DNA from: Cyanobacteria bacterium SIG26
Lineage (GTDB): Bacteria; Cyanobacteriota; Vampirovibrionia; Gastranaerophilales; Gastranaerophilaceae
NCBI GenBank assembly: GCA_015152555.1
Contig: SUTS01000016.1
Location: forward strand, 1 to 40,864
Direction of reading: 5' to 3'
Length of the DNA: 40,864 bases
Shown: in pieces, positions 1 to 8,700 of the stretch
Position numbering within the stretch: position 1 is the stretch's first letter
How the letters are laid out: every line of letters starts with the position of its first letter
Program-made: the position numbers and the translations under genes
The notes under the pieces: model-generated
Seen by the model: the letters and a program-made list of their open reading frames with translations, nothing else
Database searches by the model: none
Told to the model about the DNA's origin: nothing

Positions 1-64
1 CTTAATATCCTCGTGTTTATTTAATGTTGCCATAATCTGGCAACTTTTTTTTGCTTGAGAATAT
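1..64. repeat. Terminal direct repeat, copy 1 (circular genome overlap)
   Basis: The first 64 bases are identical to the last 64 (40801-40864). The genes read continuously round the circle: the late operon ends at 310, and the integrase on the same strand follows after the junction. I read this as overlap from a circular or circularly permuted genome, giving a unique length of 40,800 bp. A true short packaged terminal repeat cannot be excluded. Confidence 0.9.
26..52 (+). terminator. Intrinsic terminator (plus strand)
   Basis: GTTGCC (26-31) and GGCAAC (39-44) form a 6-bp stem with a 7-nt loop, followed by eight T residues (45-52). No plus-strand phage gene lies just upstream, because the integrase runs the other way. 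It may stop early transcription that passes the integrase. It may instead be part of the attachment site, acquired with the end of a host gene; that is inference. Confidence 0.6.
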
Positions 65-134
65 CATTACTACCAATAATTTGCAAAGGTTTTAGGCTTA
101 TTTCTATCTTTCTTTATTTTTTGCAAAATATATA

Positions 135-159
135 TTTGGTAACAAATTTGGTAACACTT
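135..159. repeat. Integrase arm-type repeat, left copy
   Basis: This 25-bp stretch holds two TTTGGTAACA direct repeats 12 bp apart. It is repeated exactly at 40649-40673, in the integrase leader. Across the circular junction the two copies bracket about 260 bp of non-coding DNA beside the integrase gene. Paired short direct repeats on both sides of a core are typical of arm-type sites in attP regions of tyrosine integrases. No tRNA fragment was recognised between them, so the crossover core is not assigned. Confidence 0.5.
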
Positions 160-170
160 AAAAAATAAAA

Positions 171-204
171 AACCCTTGAAAATATAAAAAGGTTTTCAAG
201 GGTT
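171..204. terminator. Strong hairpin, possible bidirectional terminator
   Basis: AACCCTTGAAAA (171-182) and TTTTCAAGGGTT (193-204) form a perfect 12-bp stem with a 10-nt loop. On the minus strand it is followed by TTTTTTATTTTTT, and on the plus strand by a T-rich tract. It lies just beyond the late operon terminator at 241-273 and may be a second stop, or an element of the attachment region. Confidence 0.55.
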
Positions 205-240
205 TTCAAATATTTTTATTTTACAAATTTTATAATAGCA

Positions 241-273
241 TAAAAAAAAGGGAATGACATACGTCATTCCCTT
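241..273 (-). terminator. Late operon terminator
   Basis: AAGGGAATGAC (248-258) and GTCATTCCCTT (263-273) form a perfect 11-bp stem with a 4-nt loop. Read on the minus strand the stem is followed by a run of T. It lies about 37 bp past the stop codon of the last late gene at 310, so it is the obvious end of the minus-strand structural and lysis operon. Confidence 0.85.
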
Positions 274-309
274 GACAACATCTAGCTGAAAAATATACAA
301 AAAGATTAT

Positions 310-774
310 TTAAAATTTCACATCTTCATATTTATAAGTATTATTATTTTTTGTTCTAATTAAAATTTGTTTTCTATTATTTTTAGCATTGTAGGAAACG
401 TGTAAACAATTAGAATCTTTCTCCCATATAATCTGGTCCCAAAATTTAATTTTACCCGTCTTAATGAGGCTTACAATAGTCCAGAATAATTTTTCTTGAG
501 TCAAACCTTTAACCAAGATATCTGCACAATATCCCTGTGGATGACCCGTCTTTGCACCTCTTAACAATTCATTTAACTTTTGACATCTATAAGCACATTC
601 GATAATAATTGGTTTACCAATCAATACTCGCAACGGATTTAAAAGATACCAAATTAAATTTAAAAGATTTGATAATATTATTGGATCATTAGTTGTATTA
701 TCAATTCCATATTTTTTAGCAATAACAGAATTAAACATATCGTTAACAAAATCAAAATATAATTTATTTGTCAT
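310..774 (-). CDS. M15-family peptidase (probable endolysin)
   Basis: A 154-residue protein with the zinc peptidase pattern of the M15 (D-Ala-D-Ala carboxypeptidase / L-Ala-D-Glu endopeptidase) family. The segment CAYRCQKLNELLRGAK leads to TGHPQGYCAD, giving H78 and D85 as metal ligands, and H125 in LHVSY supplies the third. The length fits single-domain phage endolysins, which cut peptidoglycan peptides. There is no signal peptide, so release would need a holin. It is the last gene of the late operon, overlaps the membrane coiled-coil gene by 11 bp, and is followed by a terminator. The motif is seen directly; the lytic role is inferred from family and position. Confidence 0.82.
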   Translation of the reverse strand: MTNKLYFDFVNDMFNSVIAKKYGIDNTTNDPIILSNLLNLIWYLLNPLRVLIGKPIIIECAYRCQKLNELLRGAKTGHPQGYCADILVKGLTQEKLFWTIVSLIKTGKIKFWDQIIWEKDSNCLHVSYNAKNNRKQILIRTKNNNTYKYEDVKF

Positions 775-1165
775 GATTTATCCTTTCAAGTTCTTCTATA
801 CGAACTTTAAAATCATCTGAACGATGATGAGCGGATTTTGTTGATTGTTCAACAATAGCCATCCGTTCTATTAAATTATTATGTTTATCTTGTTTCTGTT
901 CCAGACGTATAATATGTTCTTTTGTATGTTCTTGATTATTTCGAATTTTTTCGTTCAAATCCGATTTAAATTTTTCAAATTCAACTGTTATAGTTTCTTT
1001 GTATTCTTTTACAGATTCCAGAACACTTTTCTTTGATTCTGCGAAAGCTTTTTCTATATACTTCAAATTGTCTGATTGTCTTGTTAAAAATATTACTATC
1101 GTTACAATATATGCAATAACAGTAAGGAATAAACCAATCAAGGCTATCCATGTTCCCATATTCAT
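764..1165 (-). CDS. Membrane-anchored coiled-coil protein (holin or spanin candidate)
   Basis: A 133-residue protein with one N-terminal membrane segment at about residues 5-28 and a long charged, heptad-rich helix (about 30-130) ending in a basic/acidic tail. This shape suits an inner-membrane i-spanin or a one-segment holin-like accessory. It lies between a cell-wall hydrolase gene and the M15 endolysin gene, overlapping the latter. A start at Met3 (1159) is also possible. No family was recognised. A role in lysis is inferred from topology and neighbours. Confidence 0.6.
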   Translation of the reverse strand: MNMGTWIALIGLFLTVIAYIVTIVIFLTRQSDNLKYIEKAFAESKKSVLESVKEYKETITVEFEKFKSDLNEKIRNNQEHTKEHIIRLEQKQDKHNNLIERMAIVEQSTKSAHHRSDDFKVRIEELERINHDK

Positions 1166-1713
1166 TATACATCTCCACCTTCCATCAAATGTAATAATTC
1201 ATCTGGTGTTATTTCCGGATTTACATCAAGATATAATCCCTGTTTTTGCAACTCTCGTATATGCATTTCACTACAATGACAATTCCATTTGGTTTGTCTT
1301 TTAGAAAAAACACTACGAATAGCAGACATATAAGGATAACCTCTACCTTCTTGATATAACAAGTTCGAAGAAAACATTTTTGAATTCAAATCAAAATCTC
1401 GTAATATCAGTACAAAATCTTCCCTGGACATCCATAAATATTTTTCAAGTGGTTGTAGGGCTGCACGTGGTGGCTTCATATCAAAAATAAAAAGTTGGCC
1501 ATCTTTTTCAATAATTGAACCGGTATGAGATGGTCTAAAAGCTTTTTTATCTGAACATCTCCATCCTTCAGCCCAAGTAACAATATTAGCAGTAAAAGAA
1601 CAACCTTTAGTAAATATTGCACTTCCAACAAGTTTTAATTTATTTTCAGCGATCCAACCTTTAAGCTGCTCCCTCAACATACTTCTAAAAAAAATTTTTT
1701 CATATTTAATCAT
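1165..1713 (-). CDS. Permuted papain-like (NlpC/P60, YiiX-like) hydrolase
   Basis: A 182-residue protein. RPSHTGSII gives a histidine (H63) at the start of a beta strand, and NCHCSEM gives a cysteine (C147) at the start of a helix, followed by a TPDELLHLM ending. The His-before-Cys order is that of circularly permuted NlpC/P60 enzymes of the YiiX/YebB type. Such enzymes cut peptide or acyl amide bonds in the envelope. It sits between a small membrane-like protein and the coiled-coil membrane protein in the lysis end of the operon. The match is by motif order only, so the substrate is open. Confidence 0.5.
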   Translation of the reverse strand: MIKYEKIFFRSMLREQLKGWIAENKLKLVGSAIFTKGCSFTANIVTWAEGWRCSDKKAFRPSHTGSIIEKDGQLFIFDMKPPRAALQPLEKYLWMSREDFVLILRDFDLNSKMFSSNLLYQEGRGYPYMSAIRSVFSKRQTKWNCHCSEMHIRELQKQGLYLDVNPEITPDELLHLMEGGDV

Positions 1714-1715
1714 AA

Positions 1716-2012
1716 TTACTTCCTTAACTGTTTTGAAATTGCAGGATTGATTTTATTGATGCCTTTTTCAACAATTGTTTCCGATATAGCATCTAATTTT
1801 TCATTATCCAAAGGACAACTTCCACAGAAATAAGTTATTCCTGCTTTAATACCTGCCTTGATAACTTTCCGTTCAACACTATCAAAGCTCTCATTAGCTT
1901 GAACTTTATCAAGAACATCAGCTATTCTATCTTCAATAAATTCTCTTGCTCCATTCAATGTTTTGAACAGCAAAATAATAGGAGCTGTAATAGCCCTAAA
2001 AAACTTTTTCAT
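1716..2012 (-). CDS. Small hypothetical protein of the lysis region
   Basis: A 98-residue protein starting MKKFFRAITAPIILLF, with a basic N-terminus and a hydrophobic/amphipathic stretch to about residue 17, then helical charged sequence and a CGSC motif near residue 64. It ends two bases before the next gene. I do not recognise the family. It could be membrane-associated and take part in lysis, but the hydrophobic stretch is short for a transmembrane helix. Confidence 0.6.
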   Translation of the reverse strand: MKKFFRAITAPIILLFKTLNGAREFIEDRIADVLDKVQANESFDSVERKVIKAGIKAGITYFCGSCPLDNEKLDAISETIVEKGINKINPAISKQLRK

Positions 2013-2024
2013 TATACCACCCCT

Positions 2025-2414
2025 TTACACTTTTATATCTAAAGCTTTAAAAACATCTTTTACGTGCTCTGTGCCATCAAACCCTTCAACCTTAATACCA
2101 AAATATTTATTTGCCCATTTAATTGCATTTTCAAGAGTTACAACCTCTTTTAAATCTCTGTTTCCTCTTAGATTGTTAAATTGCTTTGTAGCAATCATCA
2201 TATTTTCTTTGGTACATTTACCGCCTTTAGATTTAGGAATAATATGGTCACCTGATAAGTTTTCTTGAGTGATTTTATTACCACCAATATCAATTAAATC
2301 TTTAGGCAATTTCCCTTGCCTAAATAACTTCTTTAGCGGGAAATTATACCCACCAAAACTCACAGGGTATGGTTTAGGTTTTCCAAATTTGTGTTCTACT
2401 GGTTTTACTCGCAT
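2025..2414 (-). CDS. HNH endonuclease
   Basis: A 129-residue protein with a compact HNH (beta-beta-alpha metal) core: DHIIPKSKGG (D56, H57), an asparagine at N71, and NNLRGNRDL (N80/N81, R83). There are no zinc-binding cysteine pairs, as in many small phage HNH proteins. It may be a free-standing homing-type nuclease beside the tail fibre locus, where such genes promote exchange of host-range genes. It overlaps the upstream gene by one base (shared ATG/stop at 2414). The nuclease fold is well supported; its role is not. Confidence 0.8.
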   Translation of the reverse strand: MRVKPVEHKFGKPKPYPVSFGGYNFPLKKLFRQGKLPKDLIDIGGNKITQENLSGDHIIPKSKGGKCTKENMMIATKQFNNLRGNRDLKEVVTLENAIKWANKYFGIKVEGFDGTEHVKDVFKALDIKV

Positions 2415-2881
2415 TATTTATGCTCCTGTGTATTCCAAGCGGTCATAAACTTAGCGTAAAATTCGCCAAACTCTTGAGCTGTCATAACTTCATTTTTAAA
2501 TGAGTTATCAATTAACCATTCTTCTGTACATTGTTCCGCATCTGCAAAATCAGGAGCAGTGTAAAAGGTTAAAGTATTAGCAGGCAATAAGCCTAAAATC
2601 GTTACCATATTAAACGCGGTGTTAATACTTTCTACCGCTGATTGATAGCCTTTTGGCTGTTTGCGATAGTATCCAACACCCTCAATCTCAAAAAACTTGC
2701 TTTCAAACTCTGCTTTGTTTTCTTCTGCTGTAGGTTTTGAAAGTTCAGCAATTATCGCACGTCTAACATCATCAATCGGCTCAATTTCAACTAAGTAGTA
2801 TTTATTAGCATCTAAATACTCTAATAAATCATCGGGTAATTCATTTGTAAATTCTATTATTTGTCCTAATTCATATATCAT
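2414..2881 (-). CDS. Tail fibre-associated protein (possible fibre chaperone)
   Basis: A 155-residue acidic protein with no recognised family. It starts 12 bp after the tail fibre stop codon. This is the usual place for tail fibre assembly chaperones, and the C-terminal half (NTAFNMVTILGLLPANTL onward) is a mixed hydrophobic/acidic helical region. It lacks signal peptide and membrane segments. The chaperone role is inferred from position and general composition only. Confidence 0.6.
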   Translation of the reverse strand: MIYELGQIIEFTNELPDDLLEYLDANKYYLVEIEPIDDVRRAIIAELSKPTAEENKAEFESKFFEIEGVGYYRKQPKGYQSAVESINTAFNMVTILGLLPANTLTFYTAPDFADAEQCTEEWLIDNSFKNEVMTAQEFGEFYAKFMTAWNTQEHK

Positions 2882-2893
2882 AATTCTTTCTCC

Positions 2894-5716
2894 TTAATAT
2901 CCAAAAGCCACCCAAGTATAACCGCTTATTGAAGGCGCATACGCTTTTGCTGATGTAGTTGCCCTTTGTCTTGTCCACGGTAAATAAGCTGTACTAGTTG
3001 TTGTAGTTCCTGTATTTCTTGAATAAACGATATGGTAATATGCAGAACTAAACGGATATTTAAAATTAATAGTGACTTCTTGGCCGTTTGATGTAGGTTC
3101 AAATGAACCCCAATTAACAATTATCCCGTTTGCTAATTTAAAACCACCTGCACCATAAACCTTTGTAAAGTTCATTAATCCATAGCCATTACCTGCTAAT
3201 ACATTTTTTAAAAATGCGGTAGTGACTATTTTACTTGAACTATCTGTATATATTGTGTAATTAGGTGCGTTTCCATAAGCAGTTCCATCCTCAGCAATAC
3301 TTGTAGATAAACTTGCTGTTACATCTTGTCCGTTTATCTTGCGCCTAGTGCCAAAAGAAGTATATAACAATCCTGTATTTGCAAGTGTAGACTGTAAATA
3401 TGCGATATAATCTTCATCATTATCAACAATATTAATACCACCCAAAACAGTATTTGCACTAGGAGTAGTTAAATTATCAAGATCTAAACTAGTATTTTTC
3501 AAATAATATCGAGGGGTATAATTCCCTTCTATAGTCAAATCCCCCGTCATAGTATCGCCCGACTTTTTAACAACATCTTGAAAGTCTGCAGCTCTAAACG
3601 GCTGTTTAATATTAAAAGAAACAATTGAACCTGATAAATAAGATACCATTCCAACATCAAAAGCAAGAACTTGATTATTATTTGGGTCTTTTATAATATT
3701 TTCATCTTCAAAAATTCCAAAGTAACCGCTTTTTATTGAATTTGTAACTGTAGGTACACAAGCTATAACACCGTCTTGACCTACCCATAATGGATAATCA
3801 TTAAAGGTTTCGCTTGTATATGTTCTTGTTATAAGAGTTGATGTAGTGTGTTCAATATTATTATATGTACCATCATCATTTCTTTTATTTCTAATTAAGC
3901 CTTTAACACCTTTATCAACCCATATAGTTGAACCAATGTGGCCAATACTATTGAAAACTTTGGCAACTGAACCAAGTAGAGTTATTCCATTAGCTACTAC
4001 TGTCAGTACAGGTAAAGACAGGCAATTACTTGTATAAACCCCATTAGAATAAAATTCTATTGTGTTTAAGTTAGTTAAATATCTTATATCATTAGCTGTC
4101 CCTGTGTATTGTTCCGAGCTACTTGATGTATTCATTGTGCAAGTTAATCTATTGTGGATAATATCTATACACAAAGGTCTTTCATAAGTGTCAGCAGTTT
4201 CACTAGAAACTGTAACTATATCTTCTTCCACTTCCGCCCAAACAAAGAATTTGTAATTACCATCAATATCTTTGGCATATTGCATATCTGCGACTTTAAA
4301 ATTTTCATTGATAAAAGTATCCTCGATAGAAAATCCACCTGTATTTAACACTTCTATACGTTGACCTGACCATTCGCCATTATCAAATACAATATTACCT
4401 TGTGGGTCATGTAACCAAGACCAACCTTGATTATAATAGCCTATATAACCTTCTAATCTTACATAGTTTTCACCATCAAAGGTAAATACTTCGTTGTATA
4501 TGCTTAAATCGTTATCCGAGTCAATTTCCATATTATTTGTTCCAAAGTAGTATATAGTATTTGGAATGTGGAAATAATAATCGAATTTAACATCTGCACC
4601 ATTCTTTTTATAACAATTACCTTTTGTTAAAACTGAATATTCACTACCATATATAGGCTCTAGTGTATCCTTATATATAATGCCTTGATAGTAATCATAT
4701 AGAGTAACAGTATCGTCAATATCACCTACTGAATTATCATCATTAACTTTGTATAATATAAGCCCTTGTTTAAATTCAAAAGTCTTAAATAAGATATCTG
4801 CATCAGCTTTTTTGATATACCAATAACGAATTTCACTATAACTAGACTGTTGCATTTTAACATACACATCATCTTCAGTTATTGCTGTTAAATCCTCTGT
4901 GCCATAAGGCACGATTACAACAGAACCTGCTTTAACTGTTAGAGTTCCATCTGTCAAGTCGTATTTTATACGTTGAGGAGCTTCTAAAAGACAGTTTGTG
5001 GTGTGTCTATAGGTTAAGTTGTCATAACCTTTTCCAGTTGAGTTGATTGTATTCAGACTATTATCAACAAGATTGGCAATATCAGCTATACTATCATCCC
5101 TCAATTCAGAAAATTCTTCATGGAGATTTTCAAATTCTGCAACTTTACCATCTATATATAATGATTTCAATTCAGTAAACTCTGCACATTCTTGAGCATT
5201 TGTTGCACTTTGTTTAGCCTGATTTGCGTAATTTTTAGCATTAATTTGAGTTTCATTTAAAGTTTCCATCAATTCTTCAGGAGTTGCAGAATCACCTTCT
5301 TGAACTTTTACACAACGTTCAAGATATCTACGCATTATCTGACAAAGCCGAGTCAAATAATCCAAAGATATTTCTAAATTCTTTTTATTTAATTTCCCAG
5401 ATTCTTCATATTCTGCTTCTTGAGAGAACGGAAGGTTTAAAGCTAAAGATAGGATCTCTTTTTTATCAGTTTCTTGATCCCAAGCTAAAACTGAATACTT
5501 TGAATCTTCAATAGGAAAAACAATACTACTACCACCCATAACCCCAAATTCTGTAATTGTGTAATCAATACCATATTGAGGGTAAGTGACAATACCTTGT
5601 AAATCTGTATGTGTAACAAGTAATTGATCTTCATTTTCAATGTAATAATTGAAGTCAAAACTAGTCGCCAAATTATTCCCGTAATAATTATTTACGGGTA
5701 CTTGATCTGGAATCAT
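2894..5716 (-). CDS. Tail fibre protein
   Basis: A 940-residue fibre. Residues 1-160 resemble the T7 tail fibre N-terminal domain that docks to the tail tube (NNLATSFDFNYYIENEDQLLV, then a Y-rich strand region and a helical LTRLCQIMRRYLERC segment), followed by an Ala/Gln coiled coil. Near residue 730 is the phrase KSGDTMTGDLTI, common in trimeric tail fibres. The C-terminus (ANGIIVNWGSFEP ... YTWVAFGY) resembles the receptor-binding gp53-like tip of many fibres. Many Tyr/Asn/Asp strands lie between. It determines host range. No reverse transcriptase or template repeat accompanies it, unlike BPP-1. Confidence 0.88.
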   Translation of the reverse strand: MIPDQVPVNNYYGNNLATSFDFNYYIENEDQLLVTHTDLQGIVTYPQYGIDYTITEFGVMGGSSIVFPIEDSKYSVLAWDQETDKKEILSLALNLPFSQEAEYEESGKLNKKNLEISLDYLTRLCQIMRRYLERCVKVQEGDSATPEELMETLNETQINAKNYANQAKQSATNAQECAEFTELKSLYIDGKVAEFENLHEEFSELRDDSIADIANLVDNSLNTINSTGKGYDNLTYRHTTNCLLEAPQRIKYDLTDGTLTVKAGSVVIVPYGTEDLTAITEDDVYVKMQQSSYSEIRYWYIKKADADILFKTFEFKQGLILYKVNDDNSVGDIDDTVTLYDYYQGIIYKDTLEPIYGSEYSVLTKGNCYKKNGADVKFDYYFHIPNTIYYFGTNNMEIDSDNDLSIYNEVFTFDGENYVRLEGYIGYYNQGWSWLHDPQGNIVFDNGEWSGQRIEVLNTGGFSIEDTFINENFKVADMQYAKDIDGNYKFFVWAEVEEDIVTVSSETADTYERPLCIDIIHNRLTCTMNTSSSSEQYTGTANDIRYLTNLNTIEFYSNGVYTSNCLSLPVLTVVANGITLLGSVAKVFNSIGHIGSTIWVDKGVKGLIRNKRNDDGTYNNIEHTTSTLITRTYTSETFNDYPLWVGQDGVIACVPTVTNSIKSGYFGIFEDENIIKDPNNNQVLAFDVGMVSYLSGSIVSFNIKQPFRAADFQDVVKKSGDTMTGDLTIEGNYTPRYYLKNTSLDLDNLTTPSANTVLGGINIVDNDEDYIAYLQSTLANTGLLYTSFGTRRKINGQDVTASLSTSIAEDGTAYGNAPNYTIYTDSSSKIVTTAFLKNVLAGNGYGLMNFTKVYGAGGFKLANGIIVNWGSFEPTSNGQEVTINFKYPFSSAYYHIVYSRNTGTTTTSTAYLPWTRQRATTSAKAYAPSISGYTWVAFGY

Positions 5717-5732
5717 TTTTCAATCTCCTATA

Positions 5733-8700
5733 TTATTTTTCGCCTGTAATTTTCTTAGCCCTATAATCTGTATAACCGCCGACTTTCAATAAGCCTTTAG
5801 CAATATCACCTTGAACGATATCACCAACACCAGTAACACCAGTTCCTATTGTTGTCATTGGAACACCAGTAGAAGCTTCACCAAATAGAGAAATAGCATT
5901 ATACAAATCACGAGGAGTAATATCCCCAGATTTTGTTTTAGATATTGCACCGCCAACTTTTGATGCGGCAGAATCAAACCAATTACCAGTAGAAGCTCTT
6001 TCACCTTGAAAAGCTGAATAAATAGAATTTATAAACATACCGGCTATTGGAACAAATGTAATACCACCAATTATAGATTTCCAAAAATCTTTTTTCAATT
6101 CTTCATCATCACCATCTAAAGCTTGAATAGGAGATAATGATGATGCTAAATTAAATAATAGAGGAAATACATATAAATACAATCCGGTTAACTTAACCAT
6201 ATTCAAGGCAGTTTGTTTATTAGGGTTTTGTTTATATCTAATAATAGAATTTGCTGCAGTTCTAAAATACTGCCACGGGGTATTTTGATAAGCAAAAAAC
6301 ATTTTTGCCAACGGTTGTTTTGCTGCATTTCTTTGAATATTAGATAAAGTAGATGGAATACTTGATTGTTGATCATTAACAGTTTTTTCAATAAAAATTT
6401 TTATTGCTTGTTCTTCTGTATAACCTTTATCAAGTAAACAATCGATATAAGGTTTACCACCTAATATAATTGCCCCCATATCACCATATCTAACATTGGC
6501 AGAAAATATTTCATCAAACAAACTTATTTTTGCAAACATTCTTTGTTCAAGCTGACGTTTTAAAGCATCAGTAGAACCGCCACGTCCAAATCTATCTTTG
6601 AGATATGGAATATTCATCATGTATTTAATATTATTTTTCCATTCTTTTGGAGTAAAAGTTTGTTGGCCGAATTTTTTCCACCAATCCGTAGCTGATACAA
6701 ACTCATCTCCCACCCCATAATTCATAAATGACATTACTTGTTTTAAACCGACTTGAGGTTTTAAAAAGATTTGAGATTTAATAACATTATTTTCAACACT
6801 TGCAATAAATGATTCAGCTTCAGAAATTGTACTAACTTGACCTGAATATAAATTAGAAGTAATTTGTTGCATAAATTCTTTTGCAACTTCTTCTCCAAAT
6901 ACAAGTTTTACTTTTTTAATAAGATTAGTGTCTTTAAATACCTTATTCATTAAATCAAGTTGTTCACCCATAACAATTAAAGTATTTGATTTTTCAATAT
7001 GATCAAATAGAACGGCAACAGGATTTGCAGGAGCAATTCTAATACCAGGACCTGCAGTTCTTTGTTTTTGGAATTTTTGTTTTGTATTGAATTGAACATA
7101 GTCATTAAACAATTCAAGAACTTTAATATCTTGAGTTTCAGACTTTCTAGGAAAATATGCATTCACTTTACCAAGTTCAGTATGATATTTTTTAATATGA
7201 TAACGATTCAATTCCGGATAATATTTTTCTGCAGCAAGTTGAAGAATATCACCCATAAGTTTTTCCTGAGGAGTTAAATTATTAATCAATTCATCAAATT
7301 CAAATTTATCAAACTGACCTTTTGGCGGAGTTGTTTCATCACCCATATCAGTAAGAATTTTATAAGAAGTATCATTTTTTGATTGAATATAATAATATAA
7401 AACTTCCATTCTTGAAAGTTCAACTAATTCAGGTAACCACTCATCATGAGTTAAATTATCCTTTCTCAAATTTAAAACTTTATCTTGATAAGTTTTACCG
7501 GTTTCCGGATCAGTATGAGTAATACGATAAGCACCATTTACAATATCAGGAGAATATCGTTGTTTAATCGTAAACTCTTTTTTAGTCATATTTATAAATC
7601 TGTTGAATAATTGAATATTTTTAAATGGTCCTTTATATCCCCAAACATCAGCAATTTTATTTAATACAACATCTCTATCAGCACCAACTCTTGCATCTTT
7701 TTGAGCATACAAATAATCTAAGGAAAATTGATTTTTGATTTCTTTATTAAAAATCATTTCTAAAGCTGAGTTTAAATTAAACCCATGCCTATACCATTTT
7801 TCAATTTTAGAAACTTTACCTTTATGAGCATCAACAGCTTTAGCACAAGAATCAATAATATTTATGGCCTGCATTCTACGTTCAAAATCAGCTTCATCTC
7901 TAGCAACTTTTGCTGTGAATTTTGCATCACGGATTCTATTTAATAAATCTTGTAACTGTTCTGTAGTAGAATAATTTGCACCATTTATTTTAAATTTAAC
8001 AAATTCATTTTGAATAATCTTAAAATAATCCTCATCATGAATAGAATCCGCTTCATAAGATGGAGTATATTCTTCGTTCAAAATAGCATCATACAAATCT
8101 TGAATCGCACCAATTTTCATTTTATTGATTGCTCTGAGAGTTTCAAACAATTTATTTGCAGGATAAGTATATTTAGTTTTCTTAATACCATTTTCCCAAG
8201 TATGAATAGTTGCTTTAACTTCATATTCAATATCTCTTGCCAACTGTCTACGTTCAGACATATCACCAAGAGTTTTTGCATAATCCATTACATCATCTAA
8301 ATTTCTTCTAATATCTTCAAAAGAATTAAATTCTCGAAGTTTATCAAACAAAAGTCCTTTATCACTTTCCGTCATAAAATCAAGACGTTTAATTATTTTT
8401 CTGGCATATTCAGCAAATTGACTAGAATAACTACCATAAGAACTCATTTTAGCAGCATACAATTTTAGATCTTCTTTTGCTTGATCCCATTTGCTTAATG
8501 CTTCATATCTTTCGATTTCTGCGGTTTTAGATTCCCATTTAGTTACATAATCTTCTTGAATATAAGGATGTAAAGCTTCAGCCCATTCAAAAAATGCCAT
8601 CATAGGAATAGTTTTATCATCCGCATTTTTAAACGCATCAATAATATATTCAAATTCATATTGATGACGTAATAAATCATCTTCTGAAATTGTACCAAAT

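Noticed and set aside
2894..5716. Diversity-generating retroelement as in BPP-1
   Set aside because: Although the head genes are BPP-1-like, no reverse transcriptase, Avd-like gene or template/variable repeat pair was found.
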